A model generated the notes under the pieces. It did not search any database and was not told where the DNA came from. It saw only the letters and a program-made list of their open reading frames with translations. From an uncultured Bacteroidota bacterium (GTDB lineage Bacteria > Bacteroidota > Bacteroidia > Bacteroidales > WCHB1-69), in assembly GCA_902802755.1 (NCBI GenBank), contig CADCNH010000001.1:124001-188000 (forward strand): a stretch of 64,000 bases of DNA. Direction: 5' to 3'. The translations under genes were made by a program, and so were the position numbers. Below, one piece after another: positions 32,827 to 40,904 of the stretch. Numbering within the stretch: the first letter of the stretch is position 1; the number at the start of each line of letters is the position of its first letter.

Positions 32827-34284
32827 ATGAAAAAAATAGCTTTTATTTTACTGATAATGTCACTATTTGTGACGAATAGTGCTTTTTCTTCAAGTTTTAA
32901 TGAAGATGTTAATACGGACCAACTTGAGCAGTTGGTGAAAAAAGAGAAAGTAAAAAAGGAAAAACAACCGAAAGACAGTATCCGAAGAGGTTGGACCTTT
33001 GGCATATTGCCCAGTGTGGCTTACGATGCGGACAAGGGTTTCCAGGGAGGTTTGTTGTCCAATATCTATTATTTCGGTGACGGCAGCACCTACCCGGAGT
33101 ATCTTCATTCCTTTTATGTGGAGATGGCTTATACAACCAAACATTGCGGCATCTTTCGCTTCAATTATGATTCCAAATATCTGATTCCCAAACATCGACT
33201 TACGGTCGACATTTCTTATTTGCCCGATGCCATCTGTGATTTTTATGGCTTCAATGGGTATCAGACTGTGTTGATCAAAGAGTGGATTAACAATAAAAAA
33301 TATCCCGACTCCTATAAAAGTAGGGCTTTCTATCGCAGCAGAAGAGATATGTTGCGTATAGCCGCTGATATTTCAGGAAACATTTCCGGGAATTGGTATT
33401 GGAATGCTGGTTTGGGTGTATATTGGTTCAAAATCGGTAGTGTGAACCTCGACATGATTAATAAAGGAAAAAAAGAAGAGAATAAGCTACCGACAGGAGT
33501 GGAAGGTATGTATGAAAAATACATAAAATGGGGCATTTTGGATGCTAATGAGGCCAAAGGTGGTTGGCATCCCTATCTCCGTGCCGGTGTCACCTACGAT
33601 ACCCGTGACCGCCAGCAAAATCCGAACAGGGGTATTTACACCGACGCATTTTTGACTTATACCGCCGCTTTTGGTGCCTTGAAAGCATACAATAATCTGA
33701 AATTCAACTTTGATTTCAGACATTATGTTCCTGTATATCAAGACCGTGTGCTTTTTGCTTACCGCTTGTCCTTGCAGTTGACCACAGCCGGAAAGAGTCC
33801 ATTCTATCAGAACAATATTTGGAATACATTATTTATCCAACGTGTGACTTACGAGGTATTGGGCGGTGGTAATACTACACGTGGTATTGCCCGCCATCGT
33901 GCCACATCTAATGGTTTTGCTTTTGCCAATGTGGAATTCCGCTTCAAGTTGTGCAAATTTGCCATTAAAAAAGAACAGTTCTATATTGGTCTGAATCCTT
34001 TCTTCGATGGTGCTATAGTATTGCAGCCCTATAAGTTAGACAAAGACGAAATCATTAGCAATATCGAACAGAATGATCCCGAATTCGATCTTGCTAACCT
34101 GGATTGGTACCTGAATTTTGACAATCCCCAAATTTACCGTCCGCACTTGTCGGCAGGTTTAGGTTTAAAGATTGCTATGAACGATAATTTCGTGCTTTCG
34201 GTTGACTGGGCTGTTCCTTTCGACAAAAGAGATAACGCCAATCAGTTCTCAAACTTCTATGTGAAAATGAATTACATGTTCTAA
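32827..34284 (+). CDS. Omp85/BamA-like outer membrane beta-barrel protein
   Basis: A 485-aa protein with a signal peptide (to about residue 20) and a short Lys/Glu-rich stretch (KKEKVKKEKQPKD) where POTRA domains would be expected; none is visible. The rest is a C-terminal Omp85/surface-antigen barrel: strands such as GWTFGILPSVAYDADKGFQG, GVTYDTRDRQQNPNRGIYTD and the conserved GGGNTTRGIARHR (the R-G motif of the BamA lid loop), ending in a C-terminal aromatic YVKMNYMF. It may be a patatin- or TamA-like barrel or an enzyme-linked translocator; substrate unknown. Confidence 0.8.
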   Translation: MKKIAFILLIMSLFVTNSAFSSSFNEDVNTDQLEQLVKKEKVKKEKQPKDSIRRGWTFGILPSVAYDADKGFQGGLLSNIYYFGDGSTYPEYLHSFYVEMAYTTKHCGIFRFNYDSKYLIPKHRLTVDISYLPDAICDFYGFNGYQTVLIKEWINNKKYPDSYKSRAFYRSRRDMLRIAADISGNISGNWYWNAGLGVYWFKIGSVNLDMINKGKKEENKLPTGVEGMYEKYIKWGILDANEAKGGWHPYLRAGVTYDTRDRQQNPNRGIYTDAFLTYTAAFGALKAYNNLKFNFDFRHYVPVYQDRVLFAYRLSLQLTTAGKSPFYQNNIWNTLFIQRVTYEVLGGGNTTRGIARHRATSNGFAFANVEFRFKLCKFAIKKEQFYIGLNPFFDGAIVLQPYKLDKDEIISNIEQNDPEFDLANLDWYLNFDNPQIYRPHLSAGLGLKIAMNDNFVLSVDWAVPFDKRDNANQFSNFYVKMNYMF

Positions 34285-34306
34285 ATCACTACTAAAAGAA
34301 CACTCC

Positions 34307-35020
34307 ATGAACGAAGAGGATAGTGTTTTGCTTAAAAGGTACGACCGTTTTTTGGCTGATTCCATGCATACCTTGAAAAACTTAATAGCACCCATCAGTG
34401 CTTACGTGGAAATGCTGCAATCGGGACTTGTAGGCGAACAGAAGGCGGATGAGATTAATGAGAAGATAGGTGTATGTGCCAATACAGCGACTCAGTTTTG
34501 CACAAGCTTGATGAATGTTTTCCGTATCAGGGGCGGATTGGCTGATTTTCGGCCCGAGAAAATAAAACCTTATGATATGTTGCAGGAATATCTTCTCATG
34601 ATTGAAAATAACCTGCAATTTAAGCGGATTATAGTGAAAAACCAGCTTGATCCTGAAGTTTTTCTTTTTTGCAATGCCAATTTGTTGTCTTCGATATTTA
34701 CGAATTTGATTACTAATGCCATCAAATTTTCGTATGAGGATGGTACCATAACTGTGAGTGGTGAAAGTGTGGACAAGGAAAATTATGTAATCCGTGTGAA
34801 GGACGAGGGAGTAGGTATAGACGAAGCGAAAATTGAAGAAAAATTACGCAATAATACGGATTATTTCACCAGAGGAACCATGAATGAGTCGGGAACAGGC
34901 TTGGGGTTGTTATTGGTTCAAACAATTCTTGAAAAAAATAATGGCTCGTTGAGGGCTTATAACAATAAAGACAAAGGGGCTACGTTTGAATTCACGTTAC
35001 CGTTGTATAAAGAAAAATAA
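34307..35020 (+). CDS. Orphan histidine kinase core (HisKA-HATPase)
   Basis: A 237-aa cytosolic protein with no transmembrane or sensor domain. The DHp helix has the likely phospho-acceptor H21 (MHTLKNLIAPISAYVEML, Thr in place of Glu/Asp after the His). The HATPase part has the N-box (NLITNAIKFS), G1 (VKDEGVGIDE) and G2 (ESGTGLGLLLVQTIL). No response regulator is adjacent. It is followed four bases later by a glycosyltransferase, so the two are probably co-transcribed. Partner unknown. Confidence 0.85.
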   Translation: MNEEDSVLLKRYDRFLADSMHTLKNLIAPISAYVEMLQSGLVGEQKADEINEKIGVCANTATQFCTSLMNVFRIRGGLADFRPEKIKPYDMLQEYLLMIENNLQFKRIIVKNQLDPEVFLFCNANLLSSIFTNLITNAIKFSYEDGTITVSGESVDKENYVIRVKDEGVGIDEAKIEEKLRNNTDYFTRGTMNESGTGLGLLLVQTILEKNNGSLRAYNNKDKGATFEFTLPLYKEK

Positions 35021-35024
35021 ATAT

Positions 35025-36179
35025 ATGAGGTTGTTGGTTGTTTTGCCCCGTTTTCCTTACCCTCTTGAGAAGGGGGATAAGTTGCGTGCTTACCACCAGC
35101 TTCGAGTATTGTCGCAGCAGCACGAGATATATTTGTTTGCTCTGAGTGATAAAGATGTTTCTGCGGCTTCTAAGGCTGCGTTAATGCCGTTTTGTAAAGA
35201 AATCAGGGTGGAAAAACTCAACTTTTTCACAAAACTGTGGAACAGTCTGCTGGCTTTCTTTAAGGGCTGGCCCATCCAATGCGGCTATTTTTACAGAAAA
35301 ATGGCCAAAGGAGCTTTGCAGCGGTTTGTGGCTGAGGTTAAACCTGATGCCATTTATGCCCAAATGGTAAGAACGGTTCCTTACGTTCAGGATATAGAGG
35401 TTGAGAAAACCATTGATTATCAGGATGTTTTGTCCCAAGGCATGTGGCGGCGCGCCCAACGGGCTCCATTTTGGCAGAAACCAATTTTCAAGATAGAAGC
35501 CCGTCGTTTGCAACGTTATGAAGCGGAAGTGTTTGCGTATTTTCAGCACCATACCATTATTACTGAAGTGGATCGGGATTTGATGCCGGTGAAAGTAAAG
35601 GATAACATACAGGTGGTGGGGAATGGTGTTGATTTTGAGCAGTTTAAGTATGAAGGACAAAAGAAAATATATGATTTGATTTTTGCGGGCAATATGGCAT
35701 ACGCCCCGAATGTTGATGCGGCTGAATTTATTGTAAATCAGATACTACCAGAATTATTGCCCAGGTTCCCGCAACTGCGTTTGGTGTTGTGTGGGGCTAA
35801 TCCGGCCAAACGGGTGCAAGCCTTGCAGGGCCCGCATGTAATAGTCACAGGTTGGGTAGATTCTATGGCGGAATATTATGCCCAGTCGAAGGTCTTTATA
35901 GCCCCGATGCGTTTGGGCACGGGCTTGCAGAACAAGCTGTTGGAAGCTATGGCCACACAGCTGCCGTGTGTTACCTCTCCCTTGGCTGCAAGACCGTTAA
36001 AAAATGCTGAATATCAAAAAGATATATTGGTTTGTGAAACTCCCGAGGAATATGTTTCCATTATTTCCCGCCTCCTCACAGATCGTGAATTTTATGATGG
36101 GGTTTCACAACAGTCCTATCAATTTGTGCGTACACATTATATTTGGGAAGCGGTGACAAAAATCGAGGGATTAAGATAA
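35025..36179 (+). CDS. GT4-family glycosyltransferase
   Basis: A 384-aa GT-B enzyme with an N-terminal MRLLVVLPRFPYPLEKGDKLRAYHQ and C-terminal nucleotide-sugar site (VIVTGWVDSMAEYYAQSKVFIAPMRLGTGLQNKLLEAMATQLP), as in the sugar transferases linked to exopolysaccharide systems. No membrane helices. The start at ATG 35025 fits the family; an upstream TTG-type start at 34986 lies within the kinase gene. The sugar donor and acceptor are not evident. The TAA stop touches a GCTAAT-family repeat. Confidence 0.85.
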   Translation: MRLLVVLPRFPYPLEKGDKLRAYHQLRVLSQQHEIYLFALSDKDVSAASKAALMPFCKEIRVEKLNFFTKLWNSLLAFFKGWPIQCGYFYRKMAKGALQRFVAEVKPDAIYAQMVRTVPYVQDIEVEKTIDYQDVLSQGMWRRAQRAPFWQKPIFKIEARRLQRYEAEVFAYFQHHTIITEVDRDLMPVKVKDNIQVVGNGVDFEQFKYEGQKKIYDLIFAGNMAYAPNVDAAEFIVNQILPELLPRFPQLRLVLCGANPAKRVQALQGPHVIVTGWVDSMAEYYAQSKVFIAPMRLGTGLQNKLLEAMATQLPCVTSPLAARPLKNAEYQKDILVCETPEEYVSIISRLLTDREFYDGVSQQSYQFVRTHYIWEAVTKIEGLR

Positions 36180-36214
36180 TGTGTTGATTAGTTTATATGC
36201 TAATGTACCGATTC
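36178..36214. repeat. GTGTTGATTAG / ATGCTAATGTACCGATT repeat at the GT4 gene tail
   Basis: GCTAAT-family block that starts in the TAA stop of the glycosyltransferase gene and ends before the xseA promoter. Confidence 0.6.
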
Positions 36215-36225
36215 AAGTTTTTCCG

Positions 36226-36233
36226 TATTTTTG
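36226..36233 (+). promoter_or_regulatory. xseA promoter -7 box
   Basis: TATTTTTG, 30 bases before the xseA ATG. Confidence 0.5.
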
Positions 36234-36263
36234 TTTTTTCAAATATCAGCTCCATGTAATTCT

Positions 36264-37586
36264 ATGGAAACAAAACGTGAGACTTTTAATGATCATCCTG
36301 TTTACAGTCTGTCGGAAATTACCGGCAGTATCAAATCTGTTATTAACAAAACTTATATTCGTGCCTATTATGTAAAGGCTGAAATGATTCGTTTGAACAA
36401 GTATCCCCATTCTGGTCATTGTTATCCAGAACTTGTTGAAAAAGAAGGGGATAAAATTGTTACGCAAATGCGGGCGGTGATATGGAAAACACAGGTGGAT
36501 GCTATCAACGAGAAGTTTATGAAAATCACCGGCGAGGGACTCAAGGACAATATCAGCATCTTATGTTTGGCCACCATTGAGTTCAGTCCGCAATACGGCT
36601 TGGCCCTTTATATTCAAGATATTGAACCCAGCTATACCTTGGGGGAATTGATGAAAAATAAGCTGACGGTCATTGCTCAACTGAAGAAAGAAGGTGTATT
36701 TGACGCCAATAAAAAATTGCATTTACCGTTATTGCCCAAGCGCATTGCGGTTATTTCTGTGGAAACGAGCAAGGGCTATAGTGATTTTATGGTCACTTTG
36801 CAAGAAAATAATTGGAATTATTGTTTTGAGTGTGAGCTGTTTCCGTCAATATTGCAGGGTGATAAGGCTATCAGTACCATTACCGCTCAGCTGGAGGCTA
36901 TTGCCAAAAGGCAACAGGAATTTGACTGTGTGGTTATTATCCGTGGCGGTGGAGGCGATGTGGGTTTGAGTTGCTATGATGACTACAGTTTGTCGCATAA
37001 GGTGGCTACTTTCCCTTTGCCCATCATTTCAGGTATTGGACATTCCACTAACGAAAGTGTCACCGATATGGTGTCATACGCCAACAAAATCACTCCCACG
37101 GAAGTGGCGTATTTCCTTATCCAACAGTTCCATAATTTTGCTATTCAGGTAGAGGAAGCTCAGGATAAACTGTTACGATATGTGGAGGGCGTTTTCATTC
37201 AGGAGAAACATAAGATAGAGCAGATTGAACACAATTATAGACTGGTGGCCACACGCTTGCTTACCCAAGAAAAAAGCAGGATTGGGCAAATAGAACACAG
37301 TTATAAACTTATCGCTTCTCATTTGCTTGCACAAGAAAAAAAACAGATTGAGAGCTTGTGTAAAATGATGCACATATCCATAATTCAATTGGTTAAGATC
37401 AAAAATAAAGAATTGGAAGCGCTGGAAGAAAAAATCAAGTTGCTGCATCCCGAACAGGTTCTAAAACGAGGTTATAGTATCACACGACTGAATGGCAAGG
37501 CGTTGACCGATGCCGCAGCAGCCCATCCGGGTGATTCGCTAACCACGGTTTTATACCATGGAAAAATCAAATCAAAGGTGGAATAA
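36264..37586 (+). CDS. xseA: Exodeoxyribonuclease VII large subunit
   Basis: Nuclease subunit degrading single-stranded DNA. The 440-aa protein has an N-terminal OB-fold (YSLSEITGSIKSVINKTY, to about 105), the catalytic domain with KRIAVISVETSKGYSDF, VVIIRGGGGDVGLSCYDDYSL and ISGIGHSTNESVTD, then a coiled-coil. Within the coiled-coil is a 22-aa repeat (EKHKIEQIEHNYRLVATRLL, EKSRIGQIEHSYKLIASHLL, then EKKQIESL). The usual small subunit gene xseB is not adjacent. The start is ATG 36264 (METKRETF), well placed after the promoter. Confidence 0.93.
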   Translation: METKRETFNDHPVYSLSEITGSIKSVINKTYIRAYYVKAEMIRLNKYPHSGHCYPELVEKEGDKIVTQMRAVIWKTQVDAINEKFMKITGEGLKDNISILCLATIEFSPQYGLALYIQDIEPSYTLGELMKNKLTVIAQLKKEGVFDANKKLHLPLLPKRIAVISVETSKGYSDFMVTLQENNWNYCFECELFPSILQGDKAISTITAQLEAIAKRQQEFDCVVIIRGGGGDVGLSCYDDYSLSHKVATFPLPIISGIGHSTNESVTDMVSYANKITPTEVAYFLIQQFHNFAIQVEEAQDKLLRYVEGVFIQEKHKIEQIEHNYRLVATRLLTQEKSRIGQIEHSYKLIASHLLAQEKKQIESLCKMMHISIIQLVKIKNKELEALEEKIKLLHPEQVLKRGYSITRLNGKALTDAAAAHPGDSLTTVLYHGKIKSKVE

Positions 37587-37639
37587 TATGTTTTTATCGT
37601 AATAAAAATTAAATGTGATATTTATATAAAAAAACTTTG

Positions 37640-37647
37640 TATATTTG
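37640..37647 (+). promoter_or_regulatory. yceD-rpmF promoter -7 box
   Basis: TATATTTG followed by CA, 19 bases before the ATG. It lies inside the longer in-frame start (37637), supporting 37667. Confidence 0.6.
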
Positions 37648-37666
37648 CAACCCCAAAAATCGCAGC

Positions 37667-38212
37667 ATGAAGACGAAGGAAAAAAGAGACGATTACAAGA
37701 TTAGAATTGCGGGAGTTGAGATTGGAACTTATTCGTATTCAATGATTTGTGATAAAGCGTTCTTTGAATTGTCCGAGATATCTGAACTGGAAGATGGTTT
37801 GTTGAATTTGCAGATTGAAATGGACAAAAGTGAGAAAATGTTGGATTTGAAGTTCCATTTTGCCGGAAAAGTGGTTGCGCCATGTGACCGTTGCCTTGAT
37901 CCGGTGACCATTCCGATGGATTTTGATGAGCAGTTGATTGTGAATCTCGTGCCGGAAGTGGAAGAGGATTTTGAAAACGACGAGAACATCTGGATGGTGG
38001 ATGAAAACATTTATGAGTTGGACTTGTTCCATTTCATCTATGAGACCATCTGTTTGGCTCTGCCTCACAGAATCATCCATCCCGATGATGAGAACGGAAA
38101 TTCAACATGTAATCCTGAGGTTTTGAAGAAGTTGGAGAGTTTGAAGCAGACGGAAAAACCTCAGGAAATCGATGAACGCTGGGCTGCTTTGAAAGACCTT
38201 AAATTAGATTAA
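37667..38212 (+). CDS. yceD: DUF177/YceD family protein
   Basis: A 181-aa acidic protein of the YceD (DUF177) family, which is needed for 23S rRNA accumulation in plants and bacteria and nearly always precedes rpmF. The core C-D-R-C-L-D-P-V motif (VAPCDRCLDPVTIPMDFDEQL) is present. Upstream open codons to 37637 are not used because the promoter lies there. It is co-transcribed with rpmF, 21 bases downstream. Confidence 0.9.
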   Translation: MKTKEKRDDYKIRIAGVEIGTYSYSMICDKAFFELSEISELEDGLLNLQIEMDKSEKMLDLKFHFAGKVVAPCDRCLDPVTIPMDFDEQLIVNLVPEVEEDFENDENIWMVDENIYELDLFHFIYETICLALPHRIIHPDDENGNSTCNPEVLKKLESLKQTEKPQEIDERWAALKDLKLD

Positions 38213-38233
38213 TACATATAAAATAATAAAGTT

Positions 38234-38422
38234 ATGCCGAATCCGAAAAGAAGACATTCTCAAACGAGAAGAGATAAGAGAAGAGCAAACGATTTCATGA
38301 CTCCTCCTCAGTTCACCACTTGCAGCCATTGTGGTGCAGCTGTTCTGCCTCACCGTATTTGTCCCGAATGTGGATATTACAGAGGCAAACAGGCTATTGA
38401 AGTGGAAGGTGCCGCTCAATAG
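38234..38422 (+). CDS. rpmF: 50S ribosomal protein L32
   Basis: A 62-aa basic protein starting MPNPKRRHSQTRRDKRRAN, the L32 signature, with a zinc ribbon CSHC (about 31-34) and CPEC (45-48). These four Cys make it the zinc-binding type of L32. It is the second gene of the yceD operon, followed by a hairpin terminator. Confidence 0.97.
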   Translation: MPNPKRRHSQTRRDKRRANDFMTPPQFTTCSHCGAAVLPHRICPECGYYRGKQAIEVEGAAQ

Positions 38423-38457
38423 TAAGTAAGTCAAATTAAATCGTATAATCAAATTTA

Positions 38458-38487
38458 GATGGTATAAAGTTTTTTATATCATCTTTT
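38458..38487 (+). terminator. Terminator after rpmF
   Basis: GATGGTATAAA (38458-38468) pairs with TTTATATCATC (38473-38483), one G-T pair, loop GTTT, then TTTT. Confidence 0.6.
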
Positions 38488-38501
38488 CTTGTTTTAAAAT
38501 C

Positions 38502-39101
38502 ATGGAACTGATTTTTGCCACCCACAACCAGCACAAAACAGAAGAAGTCAGGGAAATTGCCGCTTCCGCCTTCCAAGTCAAGAACCTGAAGGATATTGGC
38601 TGTTTTGACGAAATTCCCGAAACAGCGGATACGTTACAGGGAAACGCTTTGCAGAAGGCCCGTTATGTGCATGAGCATTACCACGTTGATTGTTTTGCCG
38701 ATGATACCGGATTGGAGGTGGAGGCCCTTGACGGACGCCCAGGTGTGTATTCCGCGCGTTTCGCCGGCGAGCATTGTTCATATCAGGATAATGTGGACAA
38801 GCTACTTAAGGAAATGGAAGGTAAAAACAATCGCAAAGCCTGTTTCAAAACCGTTGTGGCTCTTATTTTAAACGATAAAGAATATCTTTTTGAAGGAAGA
38901 GTAGATGGTGTGATAATTGAAAACCAACGGGGTTCATCGGGTTTTGGCTATGACCCTGTTTTCTTGCCCGAGGGCTTTGAGCAGACTTTTGCGGAGATGG
39001 GCGAAGAAGAAAAAAACAGCATCAGCCATAGAGGAAGAGCCATGCGAAAACTGATGTTTTTTTTGAAAGATAAAAAAAATGATGATTTTAAACTTTTTTA
39101 A
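38502..39101 (+). CDS. rdgB: XTP/dITP diphosphatase
   Basis: House-cleaning pyrophosphatase that hydrolyses non-canonical purine triphosphates (dITP, XTP). The 199-aa protein starts MELIFATHNQHKTEEV and has ADDTGLEVEALDGRPGVYSARF, FEGRVDGVI, GSSGFGYDPVFLPEG and the C-terminal SISHRGRAMRKL, all typical of RdgB/HAM1. The promoter could not be identified. Confidence 0.96.
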   Translation: MELIFATHNQHKTEEVREIAASAFQVKNLKDIGCFDEIPETADTLQGNALQKARYVHEHYHVDCFADDTGLEVEALDGRPGVYSARFAGEHCSYQDNVDKLLKEMEGKNNRKACFKTVVALILNDKEYLFEGRVDGVIIENQRGSSGFGYDPVFLPEGFEQTFAEMGEEEKNSISHRGRAMRKLMFFLKDKKNDDFKLF

Positions 39102-39124
39102 TTTGTAGTGTCAAATAATAAATG

Positions 39125-39132
39125 TATCTTTG
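39125..39132 (+). promoter_or_regulatory. Promoter -7 box of the lipoprotein run
   Basis: TATCTTTG followed by CA, 68 bases before the first lipoprotein ATG (39201). The leader is A-rich and contains AAC/AAA runs. Confidence 0.6.
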
Positions 39133-39200
39133 CATCGTTTTATTTGAGAAAACAACAAAGAAGAAAAACACACTTAGTAATAACAAAAAAAACAAAACAA

Positions 39201-39872
39201 ATGAAAGCATTAAGATTTTTAGGCATTGCATTGCTCGCATGCACAATGATGTGTGTTTCTTGCAAGAAAGACAATCCGAAACCCAATGACAACACAACTG
39301 AGAACCCCAGTGGTGGCGGTGATACTCCTGGTGGTGGTGGTCAAACTGTAACAGAAAAGATTACCGTTACTTTTGATGGTGAAACTTGGGAGCCTGGTCT
39401 CATCAACCAAAATGTTGATTATCCTTATGAAGGTGCGCACTATAATATTTTCGACTTGTGGATTGAAGAAGGTAACTATCTTCCTTCAGCAGATGGTACT
39501 ATGGCTTTGGATGCCAATGCAGATCAGTCCTATAGAATGAACTATTATAAAGAAAAGGGTTATAACCTCAACACCACAGATGGTGGTCAAATTGCTGTTG
39601 GTGACTGGGCATGGTTGGGTTCCAACTATAATAGTCCCAAAACAGTTACCGGTATGGCTTTCGACGCTACTACATTGGTTGCTTCATATAAGGTAGTTGC
39701 TCCTATGATTGATGTATATGATCGTTTTGGCAACGGAAATGAAAATCCTGCAGTTAAAGATATGACCGTTCAGTATCAGAATGTAACTTTGGATCCTTAC
39801 GAAGAGACAGGCAAGGGCATGAATAACCAAACATTCGGTAAAGTTGTGAGCATTTCAAAAGCTAACAAATAA
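39201..39872 (+). CDS. Lipoprotein, member 1 of a three-gene paralogous family
   Basis: A 223-aa lipoprotein with MKALRFLGIALLACTMMCVSC (lipobox, Cys21), a Gly/Pro/Asn-rich linker (GGGDTPGGGG) and a beta-rich domain starting KITVTFDGETWEP and ending VQYQNVTLDP. The domain is a distant version of those in the two related lipoproteins downstream (start VYITFGSEQW, end YNNVTW). No named family recognised. Start at 39201 follows the promoter; the in-frame extension to 39108 has no signal peptide. Confidence 0.75.
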   Translation: MKALRFLGIALLACTMMCVSCKKDNPKPNDNTTENPSGGGDTPGGGGQTVTEKITVTFDGETWEPGLINQNVDYPYEGAHYNIFDLWIEEGNYLPSADGTMALDANADQSYRMNYYKEKGYNLNTTDGGQIAVGDWAWLGSNYNSPKTVTGMAFDATTLVASYKVVAPMIDVYDRFGNGNENPAVKDMTVQYQNVTLDPYEETGKGMNNQTFGKVVSISKANK

Positions 39873-39890
39873 TCAACTATTACAAAGAAA

Positions 39891-39925
39891 AAAAAGAGTT
39901 CTCTCTTCAGGGAACTCTTTTTTTA
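39891..39925 (+). terminator. Terminator after lipoprotein 1
   Basis: AAAAAGAGTTC (39891-39901) pairs with GAACTCTTTTT (39912-39922), followed by further T. The next gene starts only 11 bases later, so some read-through is likely needed for it. Confidence 0.75.
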
Positions 39926-39935
39926 TTATAGGCAA

Positions 39936-40346
39936 ATGAAAAAACTCCTTTTTATTGTATTTGGATTCTGTTTAATCCTTTTTTCTTGCCAAATCAACCA
40001 GGAGGCAAAGATTAAGGAAGTGGCAAAAAACTATCTGGAAGCGGTGGGAAATTATAAATTTGAGGAAGGAAGGTCTTTCGTGACGGATTCTTCACAAATT
40101 GTTATTGACAGAATGTTTAGTATTGTCAAAATCATGTCAGAGGAGGATAAGGAAAAGAACCTTCCTGTGGAAATTATCATAAAGCAAGTCACCATCGATA
40201 AAGATACAGCTTTTGTGAATTTTGATACAAAATCACCTTTATACACTCATAATGGAAATGTGTGCTTAATAAAGCAAAAAGGTGGAAAATGGCTTGTGGA
40301 TTTGCGAAAAACATTCCCTAAAAAACAAAAAAAACAATCAAGATGA
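39936..40346 (+). CDS. Small lipoprotein, DUF4878-like
   Basis: A 136-aa lipoprotein: MKKLLFIVFGFCLILFSCQ, Cys18. The mature part (KIKEVAKNYLEAVGNYKFEEGRSFVTD, later KGGKWLVDLRKTFP) has the helix-plus-strands pattern of the SnoaL/NTF2-like DUF4878 proteins common in Bacteroidetes; this is pattern recognition only. Its TGA stop overlaps the next start (ATGA), so translation of the next lipoprotein is probably coupled. Confidence 0.7.
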   Translation: MKKLLFIVFGFCLILFSCQINQEAKIKEVAKNYLEAVGNYKFEEGRSFVTDSSQIVIDRMFSIVKIMSEEDKEKNLPVEIIIKQVTIDKDTAFVNFDTKSPLYTHNGNVCLIKQKGGKWLVDLRKTFPKKQKKQSR

Positions 40347-40879
40347 AACCACTTAGATATTTCTGCTTAATGCTTCTTGCTTGCTCACTTTTATCAGTTT
40401 CATGCAAGAAAACAGAGGCACCAGATAATAATGGTAATAATAACGAAAATCCAGTAGAACAGCCAGCTGGAGTCTATATTACTTTTGGCTCTGAGCAATG
40501 GACGGCGGGCGAATTTATGGTGGATGCGGATGTTTATGCAAGCTATGACAAACTGCTGTTTTATGTCTTTAAAACCACCTCACAAGCACAATTTCCACAA
40601 TTTCAAGGCTATATGCCTAATATTGTAGGAGTTTCCACTTTGGCTGACAATGACCGTTTGCTTTATGTCGGCAGTGCAGATGAACTTGACGCACAAGGTA
40701 ATGTTGAATGGATGGCTACCAGTCTTCGGACAGAAATCACAGCCATTGATTTGGCTACCTATACGATTACCGCTGTTCAAACGGGTGAAATGAAAAACCA
40801 GCGGACTTCAGAAACAAAGGATGTCAAAATCCAGTACAACAATGTGACGTGGATCCCTACATCCATACAGACAAAATAG
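40343..40879 (+). CDS. Lipoprotein, paralogous family member 2
   Basis: A 178-aa lipoprotein: MKPLRYFCLMLLACSLLSVSC, Cys21. Its domain (VYITFGSEQWTAGEF to VKIQYNNVTWIP) is clearly related to that of the next gene: both have FPQFQG or YPQFQG, (I/V)xAIDLxxxTITAVQTG and a final NVTW/NITW. Starts within the stop of the preceding gene (40343-40346). Function unknown. Confidence 0.75.
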   Translation: MKPLRYFCLMLLACSLLSVSCKKTEAPDNNGNNNENPVEQPAGVYITFGSEQWTAGEFMVDADVYASYDKLLFYVFKTTSQAQFPQFQGYMPNIVGVSTLADNDRLLYVGSADELDAQGNVEWMATSLRTEITAIDLATYTITAVQTGEMKNQRTSETKDVKIQYNNVTWIPTSIQTK

Positions 40880-40904
40880 ATTATTATAAAACCACATTTT
40901 GACG

